Source: Microbacterium gubbeenense DSM 15944 (GTDB lineage Bacteria > Actinomycetota > Actinomycetes > Actinomycetales > Microbacteriaceae). From it: 64,000 nt of DNA. Where the stretch lies: positions 1 through 64,000 of the forward strand of contig NZ_AUGQ01000009.1 in NCBI RefSeq assembly GCF_000422745.1. The letters run 5' to 3'. This document shows, piece after piece, positions 1 through 8,169 of this stretch. The notes beneath the pieces were generated by a model. It saw nothing but the letters and a program-made list of their open reading frames with translations, made no database searches and was not told the origin of the DNA. Within the stretch, counting starts at the first letter, position 1, and each line of letters starts with the position of its first letter. Made by a program: the position numbers and the translations under genes.

Positions 1-716
1 GGGACTGGCTGCGCGTCTGGGCGAAGAACCATCCCCGCTACGGGTACCGACGCGCGTATCACGATGCCCGCGCTGAGGGCTGGGTCGTGAACCACAAGAA
101 GATCCAACGCCTCTGGCGTGACGAGGGCCTCCGTGTCCCGCAGCGGCGGCGCCGCAAACGCGTCGGGTCCTCGACCGTCGACCCGCCGACGGCGGACGCG
201 GCGAACGTGGTGTGGGCGGTCGACTTCCAGTTCGACGCCGACAAGCAGGGCCGCCCGATCAAGATCTGCTCGATCGTGGATGAGCACACCCGGGAGTGCA
301 TCGGCGGGCTCACCGAACGGTCGATCACCGCCGACCGGCTCACCGCCCATCTCGAGGACCTCGTCGCCATCCGCGGCGCTCCGGCGGTGCTCAGGTCAGA
401 CAACGGGCCGGAGTTCATCAGCGAAGCGATGGCCGACTGGGCCGGCACCCGCACCGGCCTGTCGTACATTCCGCCGGGATCGCCGTGGCGCAATGGGTAC
501 GTCGAGTCGTTCAACAGCAGGATCCGTGACGAGTGTCTCAACATCAACAGCTTCTACTCGCTGCTGCACGCGCAGGTCATGATCGGCGACTGGAAGCACG
601 AGTACAACCATCACCGCCGACACTCCTCGCTCGGCTACCTACCCCCGGCCGAGTACGCTCGGCAATGCACCCATCAAATCGAAACCGACGACTCACAGAG
701 CGTCCGGACCGAATGA
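1..716 (+). mobile_element. IS3-family transposase OrfB, 5' end cut by window edge
   Basis: This is the catalytic OrfB part of an IS3-type insertion sequence, a DDE transposase that cuts and joins the element ends. The frame is open from base 3, so the gene begins before the window. Near the N-terminus is the HTH_21-like stretch with HPRYGYRR. The rve integrase core shows the three catalytic acidic residues: Asp in WAVDFQFD, Asp in LRSDNGPEF and Glu in NGYVESFNSRIRDE. The C-terminal YNHHRRHSSLGYLPPAEY is typical of the family. OrfA and the left inverted repeat are not visible. The element ends within a few bases of a recombinase remnant at 732. Confidence 0.95.
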
Positions 717-731
717 AGGGGGCGGCCCAGC

Positions 732-896
732 ATGGCCGGCAAGGACCTCGGCGGACGCCGACCGCGAGTCACGGACAGCCAGATCTGCAACGCTCTTCAT
801 CTCGTACAAAGCGGCCAACCAGCAGCACAGGTCGTCCGCGACCTCGGAATGTCCCGCGCGACCTTCTACCGCCGGTCACGAGCACTCATCGACTAA
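732..896 (+). pseudogene. C-terminal remnant of a serine recombinase (resolvase/invertase HTH)
   Basis: A 54-codon frame runs from ATG 732 to TAA 894-896. It begins with GGRRPRVTDSQI and ends with LGMSRATFYRRSRALID. This matches the DNA-binding tail of resolvase/invertase family recombinases (Hin/Pin type), where GRP-K/R-LT is followed by a helix-turn-helix with SRATLYR. The catalytic serine domain of about 130 residues is missing: the fragment starts 15 bases after the IS3 transposase stop. It is therefore a truncated remnant, and the ATG is probably just an internal methionine. The IS insertion may have removed the N-terminal part. Confidence 0.75.
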
Positions 897-1241
897 CACT
901 CGCACGCTGGATCGATCACCCGCACAACGCCGTCATTACAGGCAACAAGGCGACGGTTTGCGCACACCAGTACAGACCTCAGTGCCCACAGCCTCCAGCA
1001 CAAGGCCCGAAAGGTCTAGGCCCGCCGCGTCGACTAGTTCGGACACTGACAACCGCGGCAGGCGCCTGACGATGACATCTCATTGCGTTAAGAAGGTTGG
1101 ACAGCTTCTCTGTGCCCGGGCAGCTCCTATTGGACACGACGGCCCGGCGACTATCCCAGCTGCGAACCGGTCGCGTGGGAGGCGACGGTCGTCCCGCATG
1201 CAAGCAGAACTGCATGCTCGGTGTCGGATTATGTTTGAGAT
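897..1241. other. Intergenic stretch without a recognisable gene
   Basis: Open frames here lack family resemblance and normal codon bias. The only structure seen is a small inverted repeat of GCATGCA around 1196-1219. The right end of the stretch carries the -10 box TATGTT (1230-1235) for the gene starting at 1242. Confidence 0.5.
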
Positions 1242-1712
1242 ATGAGCACAGGAGCACGTGAGGGTGGGCGCCCTCTCATATCCGCCGAAGGGCCGCAGAG
1301 ACAGCTATCACAGCAGTCCAGTCCGGGCATATGGGGGCGGCTCGTGGCAGGAACGTTCGCGATGGACCTCGTTATCGAGGGCCACAGTCAGGTGTCACCA
1401 CCGTCCTCCCGCGCAGTCTTCCTCGTCGATGTGCCGGACGAGCATTCTCCTGAAACGTCACTTGCTCCGGGCAAGCGTCTTGAGCCGGTTCATCTCCACG
1501 GCGTGCATGACACGAGCGTTCACCTTTGCCTGCCCGCGGCCCGCGGAACGGAACTCACCGAACTAGGGTGGGCCGAGCCTCATCAGTATGAGGATTTCGG
1601 CACCGAGTTCATGATTTACGGCCCGCGTACCGAAGCGGAGCTGGAGTTCGTTCTCTCGATCATCGCTGAGAGCGTCTCATTCGCGCGTCACGCACCGAAA
1701 GTGACCGAATAG
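1242..1712 (+). CDS. Luciferase-domain (DUF5519-like) protein
   Basis: The 156-residue protein has its recognisable part in the second half: a VHLHGVHDTSVHLCL block, then GWAEPH and MIYGPRTEAELEF, ending in a helix with SFAR. This order is shared by the small 'luciferase family' or DUF5519 proteins of actinobacteria, whose function is unknown; the name does not imply light production. The first 60 residues are low in recognisable features. The start is supported by TATGTT (1230-1235), exactly six bases before ATG 1242 with no ribosome site, which suggests a leaderless transcript. It sits alone on the plus strand. Confidence 0.65.
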   Translation: MSTGAREGGRPLISAEGPQRQLSQQSSPGIWGRLVAGTFAMDLVIEGHSQVSPPSSRAVFLVDVPDEHSPETSLAPGKRLEPVHLHGVHDTSVHLCLPAARGTELTELGWAEPHQYEDFGTEFMIYGPRTEAELEFVLSIIAESVSFARHAPKVTE

Positions 1713-1876
1713 CGTTCTTTTTACGGGCACGCGCCAAATTGCCAGCGGCGACAAATCAGTACTCCGAGCGAACATCTACGGCGCACCGAGTGTGTCGCGA
1801 CCTCGCTCACTCGTATCCCGTGCGTTCTGAGGCGCCGAGGTTACGAGACGGTCAGGCCGACGAGAGCGGCATGCGC

Positions 1877-2125
1877 TCAACGTGCGACTCGTGTCGCCAT
1901 GTCGTCCCGCGATGTGTTCGCCGAACGCCTCCCGATGAGCAGCCACGCCAGCGGTCCCGCGATTGACACAAAGAGGGCAACGAGTGTCCAGACGAGAGCA
2001 TGCAGCGACGAAAGCGAGTTAGCCGAACGCGACAGCGTGAGTAGTGCGATCACGAGCAGAACTAACGTGCACACCGCGGTCGCCGACCAAACCACGTCGC
2101 ACCACGCGGGGAGCAGCAGGTCCAC
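1877..2125 (-). CDS. Small PLDc_N-domain membrane protein
   Basis: The 82-residue protein starts with GTG. It has two hydrophobic segments (about residues 10-32 and 42-65) and the signature WTLVALFVSIAGPLAWLLIGRR near the end. That W-x-x-V-A-L..GP-L-A-W-L-x-x-G-R pattern is the phospholipase D-nuclease N-terminal (PLDc_N) domain, a short two-helix membrane module found alone in many actinobacteria. It has no catalytic residues, and a specific role cannot be assigned. It is followed upstream by the hypothetical gene at 2130-2738. Confidence 0.7.
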   Translation of the reverse strand: MDLLLPAWCDVVWSATAVCTLVLLVIALLTLSRSANSLSSLHALVWTLVALFVSIAGPLAWLLIGRRSANTSRDDMATRVAR

Positions 2126-2129
2126 AGAT

Positions 2130-2738
2130 TCAGACGTGCGGCGAGCCTAATGGGCAACCTTCTAAGCATGAAGGCACCTCTCCAGCTGGGGGTGCAGATC
2201 TCGTCGAATGCAGTCTCGCAGCGCACAGGTGATGAGACAGGCAGGATATGCGCCACGCGGCTCGACTGACAGGGAAGTGGTCGCTACGACCTCCGCGTCG
2301 TGAACAGAAGAGGCTGCGCCAGCCGGAGGCGCTGTTGTCCATCGTGCGCTGTCGCGGCGCCCACGGGTCAGGAGAAACAAGACCACTCGCCGTACGCAGA
2401 GCGCGGCCCGACTCACTTGCGAAGCAGCCTGCCTCAATCGGATCACGAGCATTGAGATTGCTTCCGAGCAACCGGATGAGTCCAGCCGTTCGCGGGTTCT
2501 CGAACGGTCCTGCTGGTTCTTCGTCGATCTCATCGAACAGTTCGAACTGACGTCCGCGCGCGTGCTCGCCCGCCCAGCAGAGCACTTCGGCGACGTCGTC
2601 AACCTCCGTGAGCGCGTATGCGTCCAAGTTCCACGCGAATCCGGGAGCCGGGCGCTCCCAGAAATTGATGCGGTATGTACGTGAATCAACCGAAGCCCGA
2701 GGTTCCGCATGGGCTGTCTGGACGGATCGCTTGGTCAC
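2130..2738 (-). CDS. Hypothetical protein, conserved N-terminal part with doubtful C-terminus
   Basis: The frame codes 202 residues from a GTG start. Residues about 20-95 look like a real small protein: TYRINFWERPAPG, AYALTEVDDVAEVL, FELFDEIDEEP and GLIRLLGSN. I recognise this as the style of a short actinobacterial hypothetical family but can give no function. After about residue 110 the composition turns rich in Arg, Ser, Cys and Pro and has no order. The original gene probably ended near 2400 and lost its stop, or the tail is read-through of non-coding DNA. No ribosome site or -10 box supports the start. Confidence 0.4.
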   Translation of the reverse strand: MTKRSVQTAHAEPRASVDSRTYRINFWERPAPGFAWNLDAYALTEVDDVAEVLCWAGEHARGRQFELFDEIDEEPAGPFENPRTAGLIRLLGSNLNARDPIEAGCFASESGRALRTASGLVSPDPWAPRQRTMDNSASGWRSLFCSRRGGRSDHFPVSRAAWRISCLSHHLCAARLHSTRSAPPAGEVPSCLEGCPLGSPHV

Positions 2739-2903
2739 TAGACTGAGAGCCAGCGCGGTGTCCTGTCACCAGGACGAATATGACCGGGCGCGTGAAGCCA
2801 TTTCACCGTGCTGTTTCGAAACCTAGGTGCGACACGACGGTACAGACCGGCGTTGCGCGATTCGAACGTCATGGTGGAGTCGCGCGCGGGAGTGGCAGGC
2901 GCG

Positions 2904-3377
2904 TCAGCCCTCCTCGATGAGATCAACGACGTCCTGAGCATTGTCCTCTGACGAGAGTCCAATTCGTACCAGATCGTCCTCCACCGCTTCCATCACCGCC
3001 ACCGCGGCCTGCAGTTCGCCTCCGATTCTGATCACGAGGCGCGCCGACTCGCCGGATTCGGCCGTCAGCTTGGTAAGCGTCTGAAATACTTTCGCCCCGG
3101 CTTCATCGAAAGTTACGTCAACGGCATTCTGCCCGCCTTCAGCGGCGCTGGAGTCCTTCACGCCGGCTTGTTCGAATACGGTGGGGAGCAGGACATTCTC
3201 GCCGTTGACCGAGACGCATTCGGAATCCACCTCGTCAGCGCACGTTTCCGATACCGCCATCTCGATCAAGCCTGTTTTGCCCGACGACGCGTCGTCGGAG
3301 CTGCCGGCAGCTGAACAGGCGCTCAGCGCGAACACACCAAGAACAGCCAAAGAGATCATGGGTGCGCGAGAAGTCAT
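2904..3377 (-). CDS. Lipoprotein with a SecDF P1-head-like domain
   Basis: The 157-residue precursor starts at ATG 3377, chosen because AGGAAGG lies seven bases upstream. It opens with a signal peptide ending in the lipobox LSAC, so the mature protein should be lipid-anchored on the outer face of the membrane. The mature half contains AVDVTFDEAGAKVF, then LVIRIGGELQAAVAV, and ends with SSEDNAQDVVDLIEEG. This order resembles the P1 'head' subdomain of SecD (…VTFDAEGA..F..LT…, I.LDG.V.SAP, …A..LA..L..G). No SecD membrane part or SecF is nearby, so this is a free-standing head-like domain of unknown role. Confidence 0.7.
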   Translation of the reverse strand: MTSRAPMISLAVLGVFALSACSAAGSSDDASSGKTGLIEMAVSETCADEVDSECVSVNGENVLLPTVFEQAGVKDSSAAEGGQNAVDVTFDEAGAKVFQTLTKLTAESGESARLVIRIGGELQAAVAVMEAVEDDLVRIGLSSEDNAQDVVDLIEEG

Positions 3378-3947
3378 CAAGAACCTTCCTCGGGTGGTCA
3401 ACGGCACGAAGCCACTTGAGACCATAGGGCACTGGGCCGATCGTGAACAACATCCAGCGCCGCGCGCGCCTCCGAGATGATCATCAGTTTCTGGACGCGC
3501 TCGCGTAGGTGCCGGACGACGCAATCGAAAACACCAACACATCGATTCATCACGAGGATGAGAGCGGCATCACCTTGACTTGCGTAGACGTCTGGGGAGT
3601 CACGTCTGTCGCGTTGTTGACGCCGGCGACGATACGTTGGCCGACACTTTCGGCGACGGATCGTCCGAAGCTGCTCAGTTGTCTGGCCTCTGACAATCAA
3701 GACAGAACTGCGGTGATTCGGGCAGCAGGTCTTCTGCGGGGACACCGTGGGGCCTGAGGTTGAAGACATCGCGGTATCGCAGCTCGATGGTCGAGCGGGA
3801 GGCTGCGTCCGGCCTTTGACTGGACAGACAGATGCTGCTCAAGGAACTCCGTTTGCATACGCAGGTACACGATGGATCCTTGCGCGCAGCACCGGCACCG
3901 GCTACCGCGGTGGACGTGAGCGAGAAGGTCCATAATCGTCAACCCGC
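3378..3947. other. 570-base stretch without a supported gene
   Basis: The lipoprotein ribosome site lies at its left end. No frame here resembles a known family, and those that are open on either strand have erratic codon use. No tRNA, repeat or clear terminator was seen. Confidence 0.4.
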
Positions 3948-4367
3948 CTAGAAAAGCGTCGACCAGGCGACATCGATCACGCAGAGACCATCCTCGGTCT
4001 CGCGATAGAAGACGTCACTCGGAAACTCATCGCCCGAAGTCGCCCCGTCGGGACGACCTTCCACATTGATGTTCCACTGCGGATCAAGCGGAATCTGCTC
4101 ATCCCAGTAGCGGGCTACGAACGGTTCTGGCTCGCCTGCCGCGCGGCCTTCCCAATCTCCCGCAGTGCCGAGGTCGGATTCTGCGCCTTCGCAGATCAGA
4201 TCGGATGTCCCACCAGAAGCGAGGTCGTGGATGAGCTTCTCCGACGTTTGGATAACCTGAGCGCCGTCATTTCCCCAAACGATCTTGTCTACGACGGAAC
4301 ACCCCGTCAAAATCACTGCGCACGCGGCCACGAATCCGGCAGTAGCGACGGAACGAAGGGCCTTCAT
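3948..4367 (-). CDS. Putative small lipoprotein
   Basis: The 139-residue protein begins with Lys, a hydrophobic core of about 17 residues and the lipobox LTGC, so it should be exported and lipid-modified. The mature part contains SEKLIHDLASG and two cysteines (in LICEGAESD and DGLCVID) that could form a disulfide; no family is recognised. The start at ATG 4367 is supported by TAGCCT at 4374-4379, six bases upstream, with no ribosome site, so a leaderless mRNA is likely. It is the second lipoprotein gene within 1.5 kb, both on the minus strand and separated by a long gap. Confidence 0.75.
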   Translation of the reverse strand: MKALRSVATAGFVAACAVILTGCSVVDKIVWGNDGAQVIQTSEKLIHDLASGGTSDLICEGAESDLGTAGDWEGRAAGEPEPFVARYWDEQIPLDPQWNINVEGRPDGATSGDEFPSDVFYRETEDGLCVIDVAWSTLF

Positions 4368-4440
4368 GCGATGAGGCTACAAGACGACACGGCCAACGAC
4401 CCGGGGGAGAGTGCCGTGGATGCGCGCTAATACATCGGAA

Positions 4441-5046
4441 TCACGCAGCGAACCCGGCAGAGCGGAATGCCCGCGCGTAGATGTCGCGGATCACTGCCTG
4501 TTTCCGCGCGTTGTACTCCATCATGGTCTCTTCTCCGTTCGTCGCGAGCTCGGCGGCCTCCCGCTTGGTCTGCGCGTAGAGGTCTCGGTCGGCCGAGTCG
4601 CGCCGCAGATGGTCTCGAAAAACCCGGTGCTTCCAGGGTTCCGGCGCGTCGGGCGAAAAGACGTGTAGGTGTGCGAGCGGATCCGCGAGTTTCAGCATGC
4701 GGTGCTCGTGCCACCACGGTTCGCGCACCGTGAGCGTGAATCCCGCACGTTCCAGCGCCGGGCACCACGCGTCCTCGTCGGCCGACGACGCGACGATCAG
4801 ATCCACGTCGATAACGGGTTTCGCGGGCAGGCCGGGCACCGCGGTCGATCCGACGTGCTCGATCTGCAGCGCGCGTGCACCGAGCGCATTTCGCACGCGA
4901 TCCGCGACCTTCGCGTATGCGACGGGCCACGACGGATCCGCGCCGACGACGTCGATCGGCGCGACGCTCGGCCGAACGACCCACGGCGTCTCGCCGGCCG
5001 GTGGTTCGTCGTCAGAGAACGTGAGGATGTCACTGGTCGATGCCAT
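4441..5046 (-). CDS. GrpB-family (UPF0157) nucleotidyltransferase-like protein
   Basis: The protein has 201 residues if ATG 5046 is used. It carries the family blocks VVGADPSWP.A..K, LQIEHVGSTAVPGLPAKPVIDVDL and LAHLHVF, followed by FRDHLR. GrpB-like proteins adopt a nucleotidyltransferase fold: GS in HVGSTAVPG and the DVD acidic pair correspond to the polymerase-beta-type active site. The substrate is unknown; many family members sit alone or fused to CoaE. ATG 5046 faces the divergent PAP2 gene at 5095, leaving a 48-base shared promoter region. Confidence 0.9.
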   Translation of the reverse strand: MASTSDILTFSDDEPPAGETPWVVRPSVAPIDVVGADPSWPVAYAKVADRVRNALGARALQIEHVGSTAVPGLPAKPVIDVDLIVASSADEDAWCPALERAGFTLTVREPWWHEHRMLKLADPLAHLHVFSPDAPEPWKHRVFRDHLRRDSADRDLYAQTKREAAELATNGEETMMEYNARKQAVIRDIYARAFRSAGFAA

Positions 5047-5094
5047 TCGCCCATTGTTGCGCGCGCTGGCACGTTCGTCGCACACAATGGAGGG

Positions 5095-5724
5095 ATGAAT
5101 CGGCGTGATGCCCTCGCCGCCGGCGCGATCTGCGCGACGGCGTTCGTCCTACTCGCCCTCGTCGTCGCTCTCGCGCCGGGTGCCGTCGATCCGCTCGACA
5201 TCACGTGGAACGGAATCATGGTCCGCGGCCGCTTGGACGTCGCAATTCACATCTCACACGTCATGAATCTCATCGGCGGAGGATGGGCCGCGGTCCTTGT
5301 CGTGCCGATCATCCTCTCTGTGATCACCCTCCTCGTGCGAGGTTGGCGCACGACGATCGTCGTGATCGCGATGATGATCGCGAGCGTCACTGTAGTGCAA
5401 GTCGTGAAGACCCTCATCGCCCGCGAACGCCCCGTCGATATGCTCGTGAGCTCCGATTTCGGCTCCTTTCCGTCCGGCCACACCGCCAACGCGGCAACGG
5501 TCGCGATTGTGCTGTGCCTCCTGCTGCCGCGCGCCGTCGGAATCGCCGTGGGCATCGCATGGACAATTCTGATGGCCGCGTCACGAACTGTGCTGAGCGT
5601 GCACTGGCTGACCGACACGATCGGCGGTGCGCTCGTGGGGGCCGGGGTCGCGCTGCTCGTCGTCGCCGCGTTCGCACCTTGGACACGGCCCCGTAGGCTG
5701 AAATCCCCGCCAACGAAGGAGTAG
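5095..5724 (+). CDS. PAP2-family membrane phosphatase
   Basis: The 209-residue membrane protein has about six hydrophobic segments. All three motifs of the type 2 phosphatidic acid phosphatase family are present: K-x6-R-P in KTLIARERP, PSGH in SFPSGHTANA, and SR-x5-H-x3-D in SRTVLSVHWLTD. The two histidines and the arginines form the phosphate-binding active site, which faces the outside. Substrates in this family include phosphatidate, lipid pyrophosphates and undecaprenyl pyrophosphate; the exact one cannot be told. ATG 5095 follows GGAGGG. The acetyltransferase-SRPBCC gene starts two bases after its stop, so the pair is probably co-transcribed. Confidence 0.9.
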   Translation: MNRRDALAAGAICATAFVLLALVVALAPGAVDPLDITWNGIMVRGRLDVAIHISHVMNLIGGGWAAVLVVPIILSVITLLVRGWRTTIVVIAMMIASVTVVQVVKTLIARERPVDMLVSSDFGSFPSGHTANAATVAIVLCLLLPRAVGIAVGIAWTILMAASRTVLSVHWLTDTIGGALVGAGVALLVVAAFAPWTRPRRLKSPPTKE

Positions 5725-5726
5725 TC

Positions 5727-6809
5727 GTGCCGCTAATTCGCGCGCTCGCCCCGAGTGACGAGGCTGCCCTCATCGACGTCTGCACGAGAACCGCCGACGC
5801 GGGGAGTGACGGGACCGGAATACTCCACGACGATGCGCTCTGGGCAGACCTCTTCGCGCTGCCTTATGCGCGTCGGCACCCCGATCTGGCCTGGGTCGTC
5901 GAGACGGACGACGGCCACGTCACGGGATACATCCTTGCCACCGACGATACCGACGCTTTCGAGCAGTGGTTCCGCGATGAGTGGTGGCCGTCCCGCACGA
6001 GTCGTTACGCACGCTCGGGGGAGAGGCAGCAGGAACTGCTGCGTTACGGCGACGGACGCGGGCCGGGGAATGAGAAACAAGCCGTCGAGTATCCCGCGCA
6101 TCTCCATATCGATCTGCTCCCCGTCGTGCAGGGCGGCGGCGTCGGGCGCCGCCTCATCGCGACCCTGCTTGACGAGCTCCGGCGACGCGGCGTGCGAGGA
6201 GTGCATCTCGGCGTGGATCCGCAGAACGTCGGCGCCGCGGCGTTCTACGAGCGGCTCGGTTTCGAGCGGTTGCCGTCGCCAGAGGGGTCCGTGAGATACG
6301 GGATCCGCATCGCGCCCGTCGACGACGAACGACAGGCGCAGGCGACCGCGGGGCGCACGGACGCCGCGAGCCTCCTCATCCACACCGATCAGGCGCGCGT
6401 GTTCGACGCGCTGACCCGTGAGGACGCGCTGCTCGCGTGGCTCCCGCCACGTGGGATGCACGGTCGCTTCGAACGGTTCGATATGCGTGAGGGTGGGTCG
6501 TTCCGGCTCGTCCTGACCTATGACGATGCATCGGCGGCACCAGGGAAATCAACCGATGACTCGGACGTCTCGGAGACTCGAATCTCAGCACTGGTGGCGG
6601 GGGAGCGGGTCGTTCACGAGGTCGAGTTCGAGTCAGACGATCCCGCGTTACGCGGAACCATGCGCATGGAGTGGTCCCTGCGCCGTGCAGACGGCGGCAC
6701 GATTGTCGAGATCGTGGCACGCAACGTGCCGTCCGGTATTCGAGCACGAGATCATGCCGAAGGACTCACATCCTCACTGTCGAACCTCGCCGCCTACCTC
6801 GAGCCGTGA
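5727..6809 (+). CDS. GNAT acetyltransferase fused to an SRPBCC (AHSA1-like) domain
   Basis: The protein has 360 residues from GTG 5727, with GAAGGAG upstream overlapping the PAP2 stop. Residues about 1-197 are a GNAT N-acetyltransferase: LHIDLLPVVQGGGVGRRLI is the acetyl-CoA pyrophosphate loop and AAAFYERLGFERL the conserved C-terminal strand-helix. After a short linker, residues about 210-360 are an SRPBCC/START-like fold of the AHSA1 type (VFDALTREDALLAWLPP, MEWSLRRADGGTIVEI, LSNLAAYL). AHSA1-type domains bind hydrophobic ligands or act as stress modules. The fusion suggests that ligand binding and acetylation are coupled; the substrate is unknown. Confidence 0.85.
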   Translation: MPLIRALAPSDEAALIDVCTRTADAGSDGTGILHDDALWADLFALPYARRHPDLAWVVETDDGHVTGYILATDDTDAFEQWFRDEWWPSRTSRYARSGERQQELLRYGDGRGPGNEKQAVEYPAHLHIDLLPVVQGGGVGRRLIATLLDELRRRGVRGVHLGVDPQNVGAAAFYERLGFERLPSPEGSVRYGIRIAPVDDERQAQATAGRTDAASLLIHTDQARVFDALTREDALLAWLPPRGMHGRFERFDMREGGSFRLVLTYDDASAAPGKSTDDSDVSETRISALVAGERVVHEVEFESDDPALRGTMRMEWSLRRADGGTIVEIVARNVPSGIRARDHAEGLTSSLSNLAAYLEP

Positions 6810-6913
6810 TCTGCGGCGATCTTGACGGTGGGGAGACATCAGATGATCGCGCCGACGAGACGGGGCGCCGCTCACGCGGGGATCACGGCCAACGGTCGCA
6901 GCGACATGCCCAG

Positions 6914-7363
6914 CTAGAGAGCGGCGTCGGGGGAGCGCACCATAAAAAGGTCGATTGAATCTTCACGATCGACGCTGAAGCCGTGGCGTTCGTAGAGTCG
7001 CCGCGCAGGGCTTCCTTGAAGCACATTGAGCCGCACGACAAAGCCTTTCTGATCGGCGAGGAGAAGCTCGTGCCGCAGCACCGCAGTGCCGATTCCGCGG
7101 CCCTGGAGATCGGGATCCAGGTAGAAGTGCTCCAGCCAATGACCGTCATCAGCAGCGCGAAGTGCGATGGATCCCGCGAACACGCCTCCGACCTCAATGA
7201 TCCGAGTACGGGTGGGGTCGAAACCGTCGTGCAACCGCTGCCGTACACGCTGCGCGTCGTAGCGACCGAGTCGCTCTAGATCGGCCTTAAGGACGGCGGA
7301 CCGCAGTTCGGCGATGGGCTCGGCGTCGTCCGATGTCGCGGTGCGTAGCGACCATGAGGACAT
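6914..7363 (-). CDS. GNAT-family N-acetyltransferase
   Basis: The 149-residue protein has the full GNAT order: a beta-alpha start with AELRSAVLKADLERLGRYD, then the acetyl-CoA loop YLDPDLQGRGIGTAVL (Q-x-x-G-x-G) and ARRLYERHGFSV near the C-terminus. It should transfer acetyl groups from acetyl-CoA to an amine that cannot be predicted. TAAGAT (7370-7375) lies six bases before ATG 7363, which points to a leaderless transcript. The neighbours on both sides are also single-gene GNAT units in the same direction, but each has its own -10 box. Confidence 0.9.
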   Translation of the reverse strand: MSSWSLRTATSDDAEPIAELRSAVLKADLERLGRYDAQRVRQRLHDGFDPTRTRIIEVGGVFAGSIALRAADDGHWLEHFYLDPDLQGRGIGTAVLRHELLLADQKGFVVRLNVLQGSPARRLYERHGFSVDREDSIDLFMVRSPDAAL

Positions 7364-7510
7364 GCGTGAATCTTATCGCTGGGCCGCGACATTGAGCGGA
7401 ACCGCAGAGAGGAGAAGAACCTCCGCGCCGACAGTAGAGCCGGACGTGTGCGCCGTGAAGCGATCGCACTGGCCTCCCTGAAATCAAGGCCTGCTCACAG
7501 TCGGCTGCGC

Positions 7511-8023
7511 TCAGCGCACCATGCGTACTTCGACAACGCCGTCGAGGTCAGGGTCGTCCAGCGTCGCATCATCGGTGCTGAACCCATGGCGTTCATAGAA
7601 GGCACGTGCGCGGTGATTGGTACTGACGACCCAGAGTTGCGCCGGCCGGTCGCCCAGAACTTCCTGCAGGAGAGCGGACCCTGTACCAGTTCCGTGCTCG
7701 TCGGCGAGGAGGTAGATCGAGTACAAGTGCAAGGGTCGTGCTGCGGGGATTCCTTTTGTCGCGTCCGGATGATCTGACGCGCCGGCGAATGCGAATCCGA
7801 CCACGCGCCTGTCGCGCACAGCCACAGCGACAACGCCCGGACGAGGTTGGCGCGCAAGGATCGATGCCCACATACGGCGCCGCATCTCCAGAGCTTCGGC
7901 GTCCGTGAACCGATCTGAAATGAGACCGGAGTACGTCTCCCGCCACGACTGGATGTGAACCGCCGCGATCCCGTCTGCGTCGGTGGGCCCGGCGAGACGC
8001 ACTCTCAAGGGAGAACCGTTCAT
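7511..8023 (-). CDS. GNAT-family N-acetyltransferase
   Basis: The 170-residue protein begins with the GNAT-type opening VRLAGPTDADGIAAVHIQSWRETYSGLI, has the strand LYSIYLLADEHGTGTGSALL (acetyl-CoA loop) and the closing NHRARAFYERHGFSTDD. The W-R-E-T-Y-x-G-L/I stretch is typical of a subgroup often annotated as RimI-like or phosphinothricin-type, but the substrate is not known. TAGCCT (8030-8035) is six bases ahead of ATG 8023, so it probably has its own leaderless message. Confidence 0.9.
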   Translation of the reverse strand: MNGSPLRVRLAGPTDADGIAAVHIQSWRETYSGLISDRFTDAEALEMRRRMWASILARQPRPGVVAVAVRDRRVVGFAFAGASDHPDATKGIPAARPLHLYSIYLLADEHGTGTGSALLQEVLGDRPAQLWVVSTNHRARAFYERHGFSTDDATLDDPDLDGVVEVRMVR

Positions 8024-8169
8024 CGACGAAGGCTAACGCACGCGGATAGTGAGCACCGTTTGCTGTGGGGGAGTGGGGGCCGGGTCAGGCCGCGTACTTC
8101 CACCAATGCACACGCGTCAGCTTCTGATGGATCTCCGCGCTATCCGCTTCTTGACCGAACTAGACGCAC

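Noticed and set aside
533..1069. 178-codon plus-strand frame across the IS end
   Set aside because: Overlaps the transposase and recombinase remnant in another frame and has no recognisable sequence.
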